A DNA stretch of 64,000 nt from Rebecca billardiae RCC1528 (Eukaryota; Haptophyta), in the NCBI GenBank assembly GCA_965240325.2, contig OZ251233.1, forward strand, positions 1,488,001 to 1,552,000. The letters run 5' to 3'. The notes under the pieces were generated by a model, which made no database searches, was not told the origin of the DNA, and saw nothing but the letters and a program-made list of their open reading frames with translations. Each line of letters starts with the position of its first letter. Position 1 is the stretch's first letter. Shown in pieces: positions 10,801-24,000 of the stretch. Position numbers and translations under genes: made by a program.

Positions 10801-13800
10801 TTGTGCCCGGCGTTCAGCGGCTCGCCGTCGAGCGTGAACGCAATCTCGTACTCGAGATTGCGCACGCCGCCGCCGGTCGCGGTGGCGAGGCTCACGCCGA
10901 CGGAGCCGACGGTGGGCATCAGCGAGAGCGCGTCCGCGACCGCGTCCGCGGGCTCGCCGATCGCGAGCTCGGCGCTCGTCGCGCCGTTGAAGCTGAACGC
11001 CCACGCGCCCGCGAACGGGCCGGCCACGGGCGCGCCGTCGGGCACGCTCAGACTCACGAGCAGCACCTCGCCGACGCCCGGCCCGACCGGCGCGGTCTCG
11101 TTCGCCGCGGACGCGCCGACGGGCTCGTCGGGCGGCGCGACCTCCATCGCCGCGACCGAGTACCCGATGTCCAGCTCGCCCGACGTCGCGAGCGTCGAGA
11201 TCGTCGAGGCGACCGCCTTGAGCGAGCTGAAGGCGGAGGCGGAGGTGACGGCGGTCGGCGCGCACCGGCCGGCGGCGGTGAGCGACGCTCCTGTCGCGCA
11301 CGAGGTGCAGCTCGTCTCGAGCGCGCCGGAGCAGCCGAGGCACGTGGCGTGGCACGGCTCGCACCGGCCGGCGGCGGCGTACGTGCCCGCGGGGCACGAC
11401 GCGACGCAGCTCCCCGCGCTCGCCGAGACGGGCAGCAGGTTGGGCGCGGCGCTCGGGCAGGCGGTGCACGCGGACGCACCCGAGCCCTCGCAGCGCGCGC
11501 AGCCTGAGTGGCACGCCGTGCACGCCGGCGCGGCGCCCGAGCTGTCGGCGAAGGTGTTGGCGGGGCAGCCGGCGGCGCCGACGCACGCGCCGCCGATCGC
11601 GAACGGCCGCGGCCCCGCCGTGTCGCACGACGTGCACGACGAGCTCGACGCGGAAGTGCATGCGGCGCATGAGCCGTGGCAGGGCTCGCACGTGCCGTCG
11701 GTGCTCGAGAACAGCCCCGCCGGGCACGCCGCGACGCACGCGCCGGCGACGCCGACGAAGCCGCCGCTCACGCGCGTGTTGAGGAACGGGGTGGTCGACG
11801 CGCTCGCGCACCGCGTGCACCGCGCCGCGCCCGCGCCGTCGCACGCCTGGCACGAGCCGGCGCACTGCGCGCACTCGCCCGCGCCGTTCACGTACTCGCC
11901 CACCGGACAGACGAGAACGCACGCGGGGCCGACGCGCGCCGTGCCCGCGCGGCACGCGGTGCAGCGGAGCGGGCCCGCGCCGTCGCACGCGGCGCACGAC
12001 TCGTCGCACGCCGCGCAGCGGTACACCGTCGTGCCGCCGCTCAGCGCGGCCGCGCGGTACGTGCCGACGGGGCACGCGGGCACGCACGCGCCCGCGCTCA
12101 GGAACGGCGCGATCGCCGACGACGTCGCGGGGCAGGTCGAGAGCGCGCACGGGTGCGGCGGGCAGCTGGAGCACTCGGAGGCGGTGCCGCCCGAGCAGCC
12201 GCGGCAGGAGGGGTGGCACGGCGTGCACACGCCGCTCAGCGAGTTCGCGTACGTGCCGAGCGGGCACTCGACCGCGGTGACGCACGCGCCGCGCGCCGGC
12301 GCGCCGAGCGGCGCGGACGCGACCGCGAGGAACCGACGCTGCTCGAGCGTGCACGTGGTGCACTGGTCGGCGGCGGGGCCGACGCACGCGCCGGTGGCGC
12401 CGCACGCGCCGGAGCACGGCGCGCACGCGCCCGCCGCGTTGACGAAGTGCGCCGCCGGGCAGCCCGCGAGGCACTGCCCGGCGAAGAAGAAGGGGGCGGC
12501 GCCGGCCGCGTCGCACAGCGTGCACGCGTCCGCCTCCTGCGCGCCCGGCGGGTCGCACTCGAGGCAGCTCGGGTGGCAGTCCATCTTCTCGCACGCGGCG
12601 CCGGTGTACCCGTCGTCGCACACGCACGCGCCCTCCTCGCACTGCCCGCGCTCGCCGCACGAGACGTCGGCGCACGGGTCCTGCTGCTCGATCTGCACCT
12701 GCACCTCGACCGAGCCGGCCACGATCGAGACAACGCGGATCCGCGAGGGCGGGATCTGCAGCAGCGCGGCGAGGTTGTTGATCAGGTCGCCCTCGAAGAA
12801 GTCGGTGAGCGAGATGTCGAGGCCGAGGCCGAGCCGCACCGTCGGCAGCGTGCGCACCTCGACGCGCTGGGCGTGGCACACCGTCAGCGTGAGCTCGTTG
12901 GTCGCGTAGTCGAACGTGTTGGCGCCGCAGCTGTCGTCGACGCTCGCCGTGACGGGCGCGCGCCCCTCGAAGCCGGGCAGCGCCGAGTAGGGCGTGCCGT
13001 CGGGCGCGACGTTCGAGTCCTGCACGAAGCGGCCGCCCGCGTACACCTTGAGCCGCTGCGGCGCGGTGTACAGGATCTTGAGCGAGAGCCGGCCGGACGC
13101 GTCGTCTTCGCGCGCGGCGAGTGCGCGCGGGTGCGCGCCATAGTCGAGGATGTGGAAGCGCAAGTGCGCAGGGTTTGTCCCGGAGAAGTCGAGGCGGTAC
13201 GGCTCGCCGCCGGCGGCGATGGCGTGGAAGGTGGAGAGGCGCTTGAGGCAGGTGTACCCGAAGCACCACCCGTGGTCCTGCCCGCCGTTCATCAGGTCCA
13301 CCGTGCCGTCGTTGAGCGCGGTCAGCCCGACCGGCACGAGCGAGCGCGTCTCTGTGTCGCCGTCCATCGACTCGATAATCAGGTAGTGGTACCGCCGGCC
13401 GAGCGAGCCGGGGCACAGGTCGGCGTTCCACTGGTCGGCGCGCGAGACGCAGCCCGGGCGGTACACGCCGTACGCGGGCACGCCGACGCCCGCGTCGTAG
13501 TCCGCCGACGACACGTACCGCGGCGGCAGGATGTAGTTGGTCGGCGTGACACCGTCCGCGCGCACGGGCGACTGCTGCTGCGCGCGCGCGAGCACCGAAG
13601 CGCCCTCGCCCGCGCGCCAGAGCGTGCCGTCGGCGTCGTGCAGGATGGTGTGCTTCCGCCCGTCGCAGTCCATCGAGACGCAGTCGTCGATCGCGATCCA
13701 CGCGCGCGCCGGCGCGTCGAGGAAGAGCATCCGCGCCTCGTCCGTCTGCAGCCGCGAGAAGGCGCGCGACACGAGCGGATGCACCGCGTCGGGCGCCTCG

Positions 13801-15004
13801 CCGTTGCGAAAGAAATTGAGCCGGTTGCCCGCCTGGTGGAACGCGCAGTGCGCGACGAGGGCGTCGGCCCAGCGCGCGGCGGTGACGTGGCGCAGCTCGG
13901 TGCGCCCGTACAGCGCGGCGTACGACGCCTGCGTCCGCGTCCACGGCTTCTTCTCCGGGATCATCGAGTTGAACCCCTGCGAGAAGACGGCGAGCATCAG
14001 CCCGATCGGCGCGCGCGTGCGCGACCAGGTGTACGGGTCTGGCGCGCGCGGCCGCGGCGCGTTGCACGCGTCGAGGGCGGAGGAGCCGACGAAGAGCGCG
14101 CGGCGGACGACGAGCGCCTTCGGCGGCGAGGCGAACTGGTGGGACGCCGAGCTCGGCCCCGCGAAGCCCACGTGCACGCCCACCTTGCAGTCGGCGACCG
14201 ACACGGCAGACAGCTGCAGCCGAGAGTAACCGACCAGCGCCCAGATCCCAAAGTTCCACGCCTTGAACGCGGTGAAGCGGCCGACGTTGACGCACGCGGT
14301 GGCGCCGGGGTCGCGCAGCGCGAGGCCGAGGAGCGAGCCGTGCGCGCGGTTCCGCGCGAACACGTTGATCACGCCGCCCGCCGACGGCACGAAGAGCGCC
14401 TCCAGCAGCGCGCCGTCCGAGCCGGCGTCGACCGAGTCGGCGCCGCCGCCCGCGTCGGCCGCGTCGGCCGCGCTCGCGTCGCACAGCTGCGGCGCGCGGG
14501 AGAACTTGAAGGCGATGCGCTCGGCGCCGGCGACGGCGTTGTCCACGCACACGCACCCCACCGCGCCCGGCCCCACCTCGATCCCCGCCGGCCAGCGCTC
14601 CCAGTTGACGAAGCGCAGGTTGGAGCGGCTCGCGCGGCCGTCGTGCTGCAGCAGCGTCGACGCGCGCACGACCAGGTTGCCGCCGACGAGCGCGCACGTG
14701 CCGTCGACGTGGATGCCCGAGCCGAGCGTGTTGTGCACCACGTTGCCCGACAGGCTCACGTTCGCCACGTCGCGCCCCACGTGGATCCCCGGCGCGTACG
14801 ACACGTCGATCGCGCACTCCTTGGCGTACGACGCGCCGCGGCGCGCGTTGGTGAGCGCCGCAAAGTTGTGCGCGAGCGGAGTGTACGGGAACGCGGCGCT
14901 GAACTGCAGGGTGGCGCGCTCGTCGTGCCCCGCGTGGCCGGTGGTGCGGAACTCGACGTTCGAGAGGTGCGCCACGCCCACCTCGTGCGTCTCCACCACC
15001 GGCG

Positions 15005-15036
<32 letters not shown>

Positions 15037-18000
15037 ACCTTCTCGAACGTGACGAGCGTGTCGACGTGCACGCGCGCGCCGAGCTCCGAGTCCCAGATGG
15101 GCTCGTACGCGGGGCTCTCGAGCTGCGTGGCGGCGCGGACGACGACGGAGCGCGAGAGCAGACCCACCTCCACGCGCATGTCCACGAACTTGGGCGCGCG
15201 CGTCGCGTTGCCCGACGGGTCGTCCGCGCCGTCGTGCCACTCGACGGCCGACGGCCGCGCGTACGCGAGCGGCGCGCCGAGCGTGATCAGCGTGCGGCCC
15301 GGCCGGCGGTTGAGCGGCACCGTGTCGGCGGTGTCGGGCGTGCCCGCGCCGGGGAGCCCCGCGTCGGCGCGCACGCCCGCCCCGCCCGCCGCGAGCGCGT
15401 CGTACCCGTCCGTCCCGTTGATCGCGACGATCGTGTGCACCTCCGCCTCCCAGGGTTCGTACCCGGCGGGCGCGACGACGACCGACGCGCCGAGCGGCCA
15501 CTCGACGTAGCCGTCGAGCTCGAGGTAGGTGGCGCCCGCGTCGACGGAGGCGTTGAGCAGCGCCCACGTCGCGCCGGTGCGGTTGGACACGCCGTGCATC
15601 TCGACCACGCCGAACACCGCGAGCGTCTTCGGCCCGTAGTCCTTGAGCCCGAGCGGCAGCCCGCGCGTGTACCGATCCCCGTGCAGTACAATCTCGGCGC
15701 GCGCGCCGCCCGCCGCACCGTACGGCGCGTCGGGCGCGCCGATGATGAGCTCGGCGCCGCCGCGCACGACGATGTTGACGGCGTGGAGCTCGAGCGTGCC
15801 CGTCGTGTTCTCGTCGAACTGCAGCGCGCCGCGCACCGTGAGCACGTCGAGCACGGGCGGCTGCACGTCGAGCACCACGTGCAGATGCGAGGGGATCTCG
15901 GGAGAGTCCATGAAGCCGGGCGCCGTGCCGTTCCACGTGGTGTTCGTGTCGGACCAGTAGACGACGAGGCGGTTGTTGATGAGGAAGGAGGGCGCGGCGA
16001 AGGGGCAGCCCTCGGGCGGGCACGGCTTCGCCTCCACCAGCCCCTGCACCTCGATGCACGGGTCCCACCACTCGTGCCGGCACGGCGGAGGCCCCTTGAG
16101 CAGAGTCGTGAGCGTCATCGTCCGGTTGTCGAAGAACCAGTCGCCGAGCTCGGCGGGGAGGAGCGGGCGGACGGCGGCGTGCGCGGCGGCGGAGAGGTCG
16201 TGCGGCATGTACGCGGTGTACACGCGCAGCGCGCCCACCGTCGCGCCGAGCGCGTGCTCCGACACCGACGTCTCCCACGGCATCGGCGCGCCGAGCGTCG
16301 CCACGGTCGCGCCCGCGCCGAGCGGCAAGCCAACGGCCGCGCCCGAGACGGTGCTGAGCGGCACGCCGTCGACGAGCAGCGCCATCGCGCCGGCGGGCGC
16401 GGAGAGCGCGAGGCTGAGGTGGTGCCACCCCACCGTCAGCGCCTCGGCCAGCTTCACCGCGTGCCAGCTCGCCGGCGCGCACGTGCCGAACGAGCCGAAG
16501 CAGCCGGCCGCCTCGCATGGCCGAGTCGCGCGCACGCCGACGCACGGCGCGGCGGCGTCCGAGCCGTGCCCGACGAAGAGAAGCATGGCGGGCGCGGTGG
16601 GCGTGGACTCGTACCGGAGCCAGAGCTCGAAGGTGAGCTCGGTCGCGTCGCCGATCGTCGAGCCGTTCACCGGCAGCGCCGCGCCCACCGCCGCCGGCTC
16701 GAGCGCGACGCCGAAGCGCTTGCCCGCGGGCGCGCCGCCCGGCGCGTCGGCCGCGCCGAGCGAGAGAGCGCGCGGCGCGCCCGCGCCCGCGCTCGCGTCG
16801 AGCGCGTCGAGCGCGGCGTCGGGCGCGTCGACGACGCCGTGCAGGCCGAGCGCGGCGTCGGCGCCCTCGCGCACCACGCGCGCCGCCGCGCCGCGCCGCA
16901 GCGCCACGCGCGCGCGCGCGCCGCCGAGCGCGGGCCCGCGGTCGGAGCCGCCGTCCGGCTCGTCAAACCAAAAGTCGTGCGCGAGCGAGCCAAGCAGATT
17001 CGCGCCGTGCACGGAGGCGTTGACGAAGTCGGTGAGGCGCGCGGCGCGCATCGCGCCGAGCACGTCCGCGGCGGGCGGGTCGTCCGCCGGCACGGGCGGC
17101 CGCCCGCCCGCGAACGGCGCCGTCTTCAGCCCCGCCCCCGCGAAGCTCGTGGCGATGTAGTCGGGCTCGTCGCGGTAGCGCGTGCGCACGACGAGCGCGT
17201 CGCCCGCGCGCAGGTCGCCCACGCCCGCGGTGTACTGGCGCACGTCGACGTAGTCGGACTCGAGCAGGTCCCAGTGGAGCTCGTGGACCACGCCCGTGCG
17301 GATCGGCGCCTCGTACCCGCGCCCCAGCGTGCGCCGCTTCAGCTGGTAGTCCGCGCGCAGCGTGGGCAGGTTGGCGTACTCGACCGGACCGACGCACGCG
17401 TCCGCGCGCACGCGGCACGACGTCCAGGGGTCGGAGCCGTCGGACCAGACGAGGCGGCCGCCGGGCTGGAGGACGGCCTCGCGCGGCAGCACGTCGCCGT
17501 TCGACTGCACGAACTCGACCGACAGCCGCTCCACCGCGTCCGCGCCGATCGGCTGCCACTGCCCGCGCGCGCGCGCCCACAGGTCTGTGCGGCCGTATAC
17601 GACCGCGCTGAAGTTGGCGCCCGGCCCGTTGGTGACGGTGACGAGGTAGTCGACGCCGTCGGGGCGCCACTTGTCGGCGAGGAAGTCGGCGTCGTCCTCG
17701 CGGACGAAGCGGCCGCCCGGCGCGTGCGTCAGCTTGAGGTGCACGTTCGCCAGCCCCGTCACCGGCTCCATGTTGTTCAGCGCGAACCGGCGGAAGCCCA
17801 TGCGTGGGCACACGTACCCCGCGCGCCCGTCCGCCCAGAAGCGGGCGTCCGAGGGCGAGTAGCAGCCAGGGTAGCCGCCGGCGTCGAGGAGGGCGTGTGC
17901 GGGGAGGAGCGAGCCGGGCACGCCGGTGCCCACGAGGCTCCCGTCCACGTCGACGAGCACGCCCTCGTGCTTGTGCATCCAGAACACGCGGTACGGCGCG

Positions 18001-21000
18001 CGCTCGAAGCTGAGCAGCTCGGCGCGCGTCTCCCAGCCCCCGCCAAGCGGCGTGAAGCCCTCCTTGGCCAGAGCGCCGAACGCCGCGGTGCCGGGCGCGT
18101 CGAAGTGGGCGAAGGTGACGTTGCGCACGGAGAGGCGGTGCCACGCGGGCGCCTCGATGCCGAGCACCGAGCCCGCCGCGTCCGGCGCCACGCGCGGCGG
18201 CAGCACGCCCACGATCAGCGTGTCGGCCAGCACGTTGGTACCCCACTCTCCGAGCAGGAGCCCGCCCTGCGCGCCGGGGTACTCGATGCCGCGCGCCGCG
18301 TTGTCGACGAGCTGGAAGTTGCGCAGCGTGAGCGAGGCGACGCGCGAGATCTGCACGCCGTTCACGTTGTTGCGGTACGCCAGCAGCCCGTCGAACGTCG
18401 TGTGCACGTACGGGTTGTTCGGCCCGACCGGCTGGCACGGCAGCTCGCGCGGCAGCCACTCGTCGTACAGCCTGAGGCCGTACCTCCCGCACGAGTGCGC
18501 GACGTTGTCCGCCCAGCGCAGCATGGGCACGTGGCGCGGGCAGACGCCCTGCGCCTGGGGCGTGCCGACCGACGCGCCCGAGATCTCCGCCTCCGTCTTG
18601 TACCAGAACCCGTAGTTCTGCGCCCCCGCCGCCGCGTTGCCCTCGAGCGCGTTGTCGGCGCTCGTCACCCAGAACGCGGCGGGCGTTTGGTCGGTGTTGA
18701 GGAGCGCGTTCGACTCGCGCGTGAGGACGGCGAGGTTGCGCAGGATCTGGTTCTTCGTCTCGATCGCGTCCTCGATGAAGTACGTGTGCCCCATCACGTT
18801 GTACGCCACGTTGTCCGTGATGCGCAGGTGGTGCACGCCGTGGATCGTGAACGCGCGGTTGAAAGACTCGTGCACCGCGCACCCGCGGATGAACGACCGT
18901 CGCACGTGACCGATCATGTGGAAGTGCACGGGGTACTTGCCGAGGGAGAAGGCCTGGCCGACGCGGTGGAACTCGACGTGCGAGAGGCGGCCGATCAGCG
19001 ACTCGTGCCCCTCCGAGTGCAGCATCAGCGTGCCGCCCATCATCGTCTCGGCGCTCTCGTCGTCGCCGCGGAGCACGACCGTGCGACTGAGCAGCCCGAC
19101 CTCGGCGCGCATCGGCACGAGCTGTCCGCCCACGAACACGTCTTCGCCCGAGTGGTCGTGCGCGAGCTTGGGGGAGACCTCGAGGACGGTGGGCGAGGGG
19201 CGCGCGGTGATCGTCACCTGCTCCGCCTCGTGCATGTCGTGCCCCGTCGGCGCGACCACCACCTGATCGCCCACCTGCCACGGCACTGGCTCGAGAAGCT
19301 CGAGAGATGACGCGTTGGCGAGCGCGCTCGACGCGAGCCGCGTCCACGTGCGCCCCACGGGCGCGCCGTGCATGTCGAGCGTGCAGAAGCGGCAGCCGAG
19401 GACCTTCGCGCCGTACACGGGCAGCTCGGTCGACTGCCGCGTGCCGTGCAGCGTGATCGTCGCCCTGTGCGCGAACGGCTCCGCCTCGGTGCCGACGGTG
19501 AGCGCCCCGCGGTGTACAAAGATGTACGAAGCGTCAAGGGTGAGGTCAGACTCGTCGAGGAAGGTGAGGCTGCCCTCGATGAGGAGGAGGAAGAGGCGCG
19601 GCGGCGAGACGTCGAGGAGGACGGACTGGCCGCGCGGGATCTGCACCGAGTCGCCCTCCACCGGCGGCGCGAGCCCGCCCCACGTCGTCGGGCGCGACCA
19701 CAGGTCGACGTACGCATACACCGCCGCGCTCGCGCCCGCGCCCGCCCCCGCGACGGACACGCGGACGGCATACGCGCCGGGGCGCGAGGCGTCGGTGCGG
19801 CCGTGCGCGGCGGTGACGCACTCGATCGCCCACGCGCTCGCGGCGAGCACCGCGCACGGCAGCCCGCCGATCGTCACGCTCACGTTCGCCGCGCCCGTCG
19901 CGCTCGCGTTCGCGCCCGAGCTGTCGACGCCAAGCAGCCGCGCGCCGGCGATCGTGACGCGCGTGCCGCCGGCCGTCGAGCCGCGGCGCGGCGCGACGGC
20001 GTGGACGACGGGCGTGGCGCTCGCGCGGAGCGCGGCGGCGGCGGGCACGTGCTCGAGCAGCTCGAGCGGCACGCCCGCCACCGACGCCTCCGCGAGCGCG
20101 ATCGCCGCGTTCGGCGGCGGCGCGAGCGCGGCCGCGCCGTCGTCGACGGTCGCGGAGGCGTGCACGCGCACGGCCGACACGCCCGCGCCCACGTCTGCGA
20201 GCGCGATCGTCGTCGTGAGCGGCGGCGCGCAGGTGGCGCGCGCGACGAGGGTGCCGCCGGTGCCGCCGCACGCGTCGGCGAGGCCGAGCGTCCACACGCC
20301 GCGCGAGCACCGCCGCAGCCCGCCGCACGCCGCGAGCACCGCCGCGGACGCGTCGCGCGCGCAGCCGGTCACAAAATCGGCCGTGTAGCCCGCGGCGCAG
20401 CTGCCGCCGACCGCGCCGCCGCCGTACGAGGCGAAGTCGACGGCGACGATGGTGTCCGTGCCGCACGAGAGGTCGAGCCAGCTGGTGGACGAGGCGCACG
20501 CGTGCGTCGCGCCCGCCAGCCCGGCGCGCACGTCCACCTCGCCGCCGGCGAACACCCACTCGCCGCCCGCGCCGCCCGCGCCGCCCGCGCCGCCCGCGCC
20601 GCCCGCGCCGCCCGCGCGCACGGCGATGGCCACGCGCTCCGGCGGCACGCCCGCCCAGGTGAGCTCGATCGAGTCGGCGCGCGCAAAGGTGCCAGCGACG
20701 CCGCGCGAGGCGAGGAGGAGCTCGAACACCGCCTCCCGCCCGTCCGGCCCCGCCGCGAGCGCGAGCGTCGACGCGTCGCCGTCGGTGAGCGGCGGCGGCA
20801 GCGGCGCGAGCGCGCCCTCGGCCGGGCTCAGCACGCCGACCGGCGCCGCGCCCGCCGGCGTGGCGGCGGCGACGGCGGCGAGGTGCGAGGGCGAGCGCCA
20901 GACGTAGTACCGCCGGCCGTCGAGGAGGCGCGCGCCCGCCGTCGCGAGCGCGAGCGCGTACGGCTCGCCCGCCGTGAGCAGCGGCGAGAACCGCCCGTCC

Positions 21001-24000
21001 GAAGCCTCGACCGAGCCGGGTGCCGGCTCGCGCGCGCACGCCAGCACGGCGCGCGCGCTCGCGAGCGCGCCGCCCGCGCGCGCGACGTGCTGGACGGTCG
21101 TCCACTGCGAGTCGGCGTCGATCGAGACGGCGTCGGCGGCGGTGCGCGTCGCGACGAGCACGAGCGCGTCCGACGCGCCCACCGACTCCGCCAGCCCCAG
21201 CCCCGCCAGCTTCCGGACCATCGTCTCAAAGTCCGGGGGAACGCTCACCAGGTTGGCCACGAGCAGGACGACGTGGTCGCCCAGTTGAGTCGCGCCCACC
21301 TCGAAGGCGAGGGCGTTGAGCTCGGTGGCGGAGTTGCGCGCGGCGGAGAAGGCGTGGCGGAGGCCGCCCGTCGCGCCGTCGATCGTCACGGCGAGCGCGC
21401 CGCGCGCCCGCGCCAGGTGCGCCGGCAGCGCGCGGCCGTTGAGCGTCAGGTCGAAGTCCGCATCCGCGCCGACGCTCTCCGCACGAACGTCGACGTCCAT
21501 GCAATTTCGGCCCGGCGGCGCGTGCAGCGGCAGCGCGGCGGCGGGCGCGGGCGAGGCGGGCGGCGGGACGAGCGCGCTCGAGTGCGCCACCGTCGCGTTG
21601 CACGCCAGCTCGGCCGAGCCCGCCGCGCCGAGCAGCGCCGGCTCGGACGCGCGGCGCGCGCGCACGCGGAGTCGCGGCGCGCTGCCCTGCTCGCTCAGCC
21701 ATTCATTGTCAGCGGTCGCGAACGCGCGCACGCCGCTGCCGGTGACGTGCTCGAGGAGCAGCGTGAGGCCGTCGCCGCGCGCGCGGCCGGGCGCGGCCTG
21801 CCACGCGCGCAGCAGCGCCGAGAGGTCCGTCGAGTTCACCAGCGCCGAGTCCTGCCGCCATTCCTCGACCTCCCAAGTCACAGCCGTCGCGTTGCGGCCC
21901 GCGGCCGCGTCGGCGGCCGAGGTGAGCCGCGGCCGGCCGGTGAGGTCGGCCCGGGCGGCGGCGAGCGGGGCGGGCGGCGTGCCGCCGTCGAGGGTGAGGC
22001 GCACGCTCACCCGCCCGACGCGCGCGCTGCTCGTCACCGCCGTCAGCTGCAGCTCCGCGTCGAGCACCGCGTCGGACGGCCCGAGCGGCACTGAGCCGAA
22101 CGCCAGAGCAACCGTCATCGCCGGCAGCAGCTCGACGGAGTTCTGCCAGCTGAGCACCGTGGTGGCCGCCCCGCGCGGGTGCTCGGAGGCGAGGCCGGCG
22201 GCGGCGGTCTCGGTGGTGACCTCCACGCCCGCGCCCACCTCCACCGGCGGCGCGTACGGCGGCGCGCCCGCCGCGAGCGGCTCCGGCGCGAACGCATACG
22301 CGCCGTCTGCGTCGCCCGCGTCGCGAAGCAGCGCGGGCGCGGCGCAGCGGAGCAGGGCGGAGCCGGACGCCGCGCCGGCGTCGTCGGCGTCGGCCGTGGC
22401 GTTGCGCAGCGGCGCGCACACGCGGTCGCACAGCGAGACGGACGTGTGCGCCGCCGAGAGCCCCGAGCCGGACACGACCACCTCCGCGCCGCCGCCGAGC
22501 CCGGCCGCGACATCGCCCGCAGGCACGGCCGCGCCGACGCCGCCGAGCGCGAGCGGGATTGAGAGTGCGCGCGCGCCGCCGGCCGCGCTCGCGTTGGCCG
22601 CGCCCCAGCCGCGCACGAGGACTCGAACGTCGTACTCGCCCGCGGCGAGCGGCGCTTCGAGCTTGCACTCGAGCGACGACGCGTCCGCGCATGCAAGCAC
22701 CGCGCACGGCGCGCCGCGGCCGAGCCGCGGCGACGCGCGCGCGCCCACCGCCACGCTCGTGTTGGCGCAGCCGGCGGGCGCGGGCGCGAGCTGAGCTCCG
22801 CTCAGCGTCAGGCTGAGGCCGTCGACGCCGAGCGTCGCGCTCGCGAGCTGCGGCGTGCGCGCCGTCGCGTAGGAGAAGGCGAGCTCGCCGCCGCCGTCCA
22901 CGCCCGACTCGCGCCCGCCCACCCACACGCGCACGCGCGCCGCCGCGGCGCCGCCGGCCGGGTCCGCGCCCGCGGCGGGCGCCGCGTCCGTCGCGCCGAG
23001 GGGCGGCGTGGCGCAGACGAGAGCGTGCACCTCCGCGCGCGAGATGACGCACTCGGCGCCGCCGATGCGGACGGTGTTGTCCGAGCCGCGCGCGGCGGAG
23101 AACCCCTCGCCGCGCACGGTGAGCAGCGTGCCGCCGTACACGCTGCCGTCCGCGGGCTCGAGCTCGAGCAGGGCCGAGCGCATGCGCACCGCGCCGCGCG
23201 CGCCGTCGAGCGCGTGCGCCGCGCCCAGCCCGTCGACGAGCACGGTCAGGGGCAACGGCACGAGCGCCGAGTTGCGCGGCGCGCGCATGGTGACGAGCAG
23301 CAGCGCGCCGCCTGAGCTGAACGTGGCGGGCTCGGCAAGCGCCTCGAGCACGCCCGCCGCCTCCGCACCGACCAGGGCGCTCGCGTTTGCAGCCGGCGCG
23401 AACGTTGAGGCGTTGAAGGCGCTGGCGTTGTACGCGGCGCCGCGGCCGGCGGCGGCGACCGCGGACTCGACCGGCAGGAAGAGGGTCGCGTTGAGAACGT
23501 CGCCCTCGCGCACGCCGTCGTTGGGCGATGAGTCGAGCAGCAGCGGCGTGTGCGCGAGCGAGTAGCGGTGCTCGCACGGCGCGGCCGCGCCGCACACCGC
23601 GCCGCGCACCGCCACGGGGACTTCGGCGAAGTACGAGCCCGCAAAGTCGGTGCTGGCGAGCGCGGCGAGCGCGCGGCGCGCGGCGCTGAGCCCGAGCTCG
23701 CCATCTGCCTCGCTGCGCGCCGCCGCCTCGTCCACGGCGGCGGCGAGGGCGGCGATCGTGTCGCGCGCGGTGGGCTCGGCGCCGCCGAGCCACAAGCCCG
23801 ACCCGCCGCCAAAACTGCCGAGCGCAGGCGCCGCTAGCGAGTCCGTCGCGCCGCCGAAGAGGAGCCGGCGCCGGCGCTCAGCCAGTGGCGGCGGCGGGCT
23901 CGGCGGCGGGCTCGGCGGCGAGCTCGGCGGCGGGCTCGGCGGCGGGCTTGGTGGCGGGCTCGGCGACGGCGGCGGGCGCGGTGGCGGGCTGGGCGGCGGG

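Noticed and set aside
5202-19310. Very long Arg-rich ORFs on the plus strand under the giant gene
   Set aside because: Composition is typical of the wrong strand of GC-rich coding DNA, and no domains appear.
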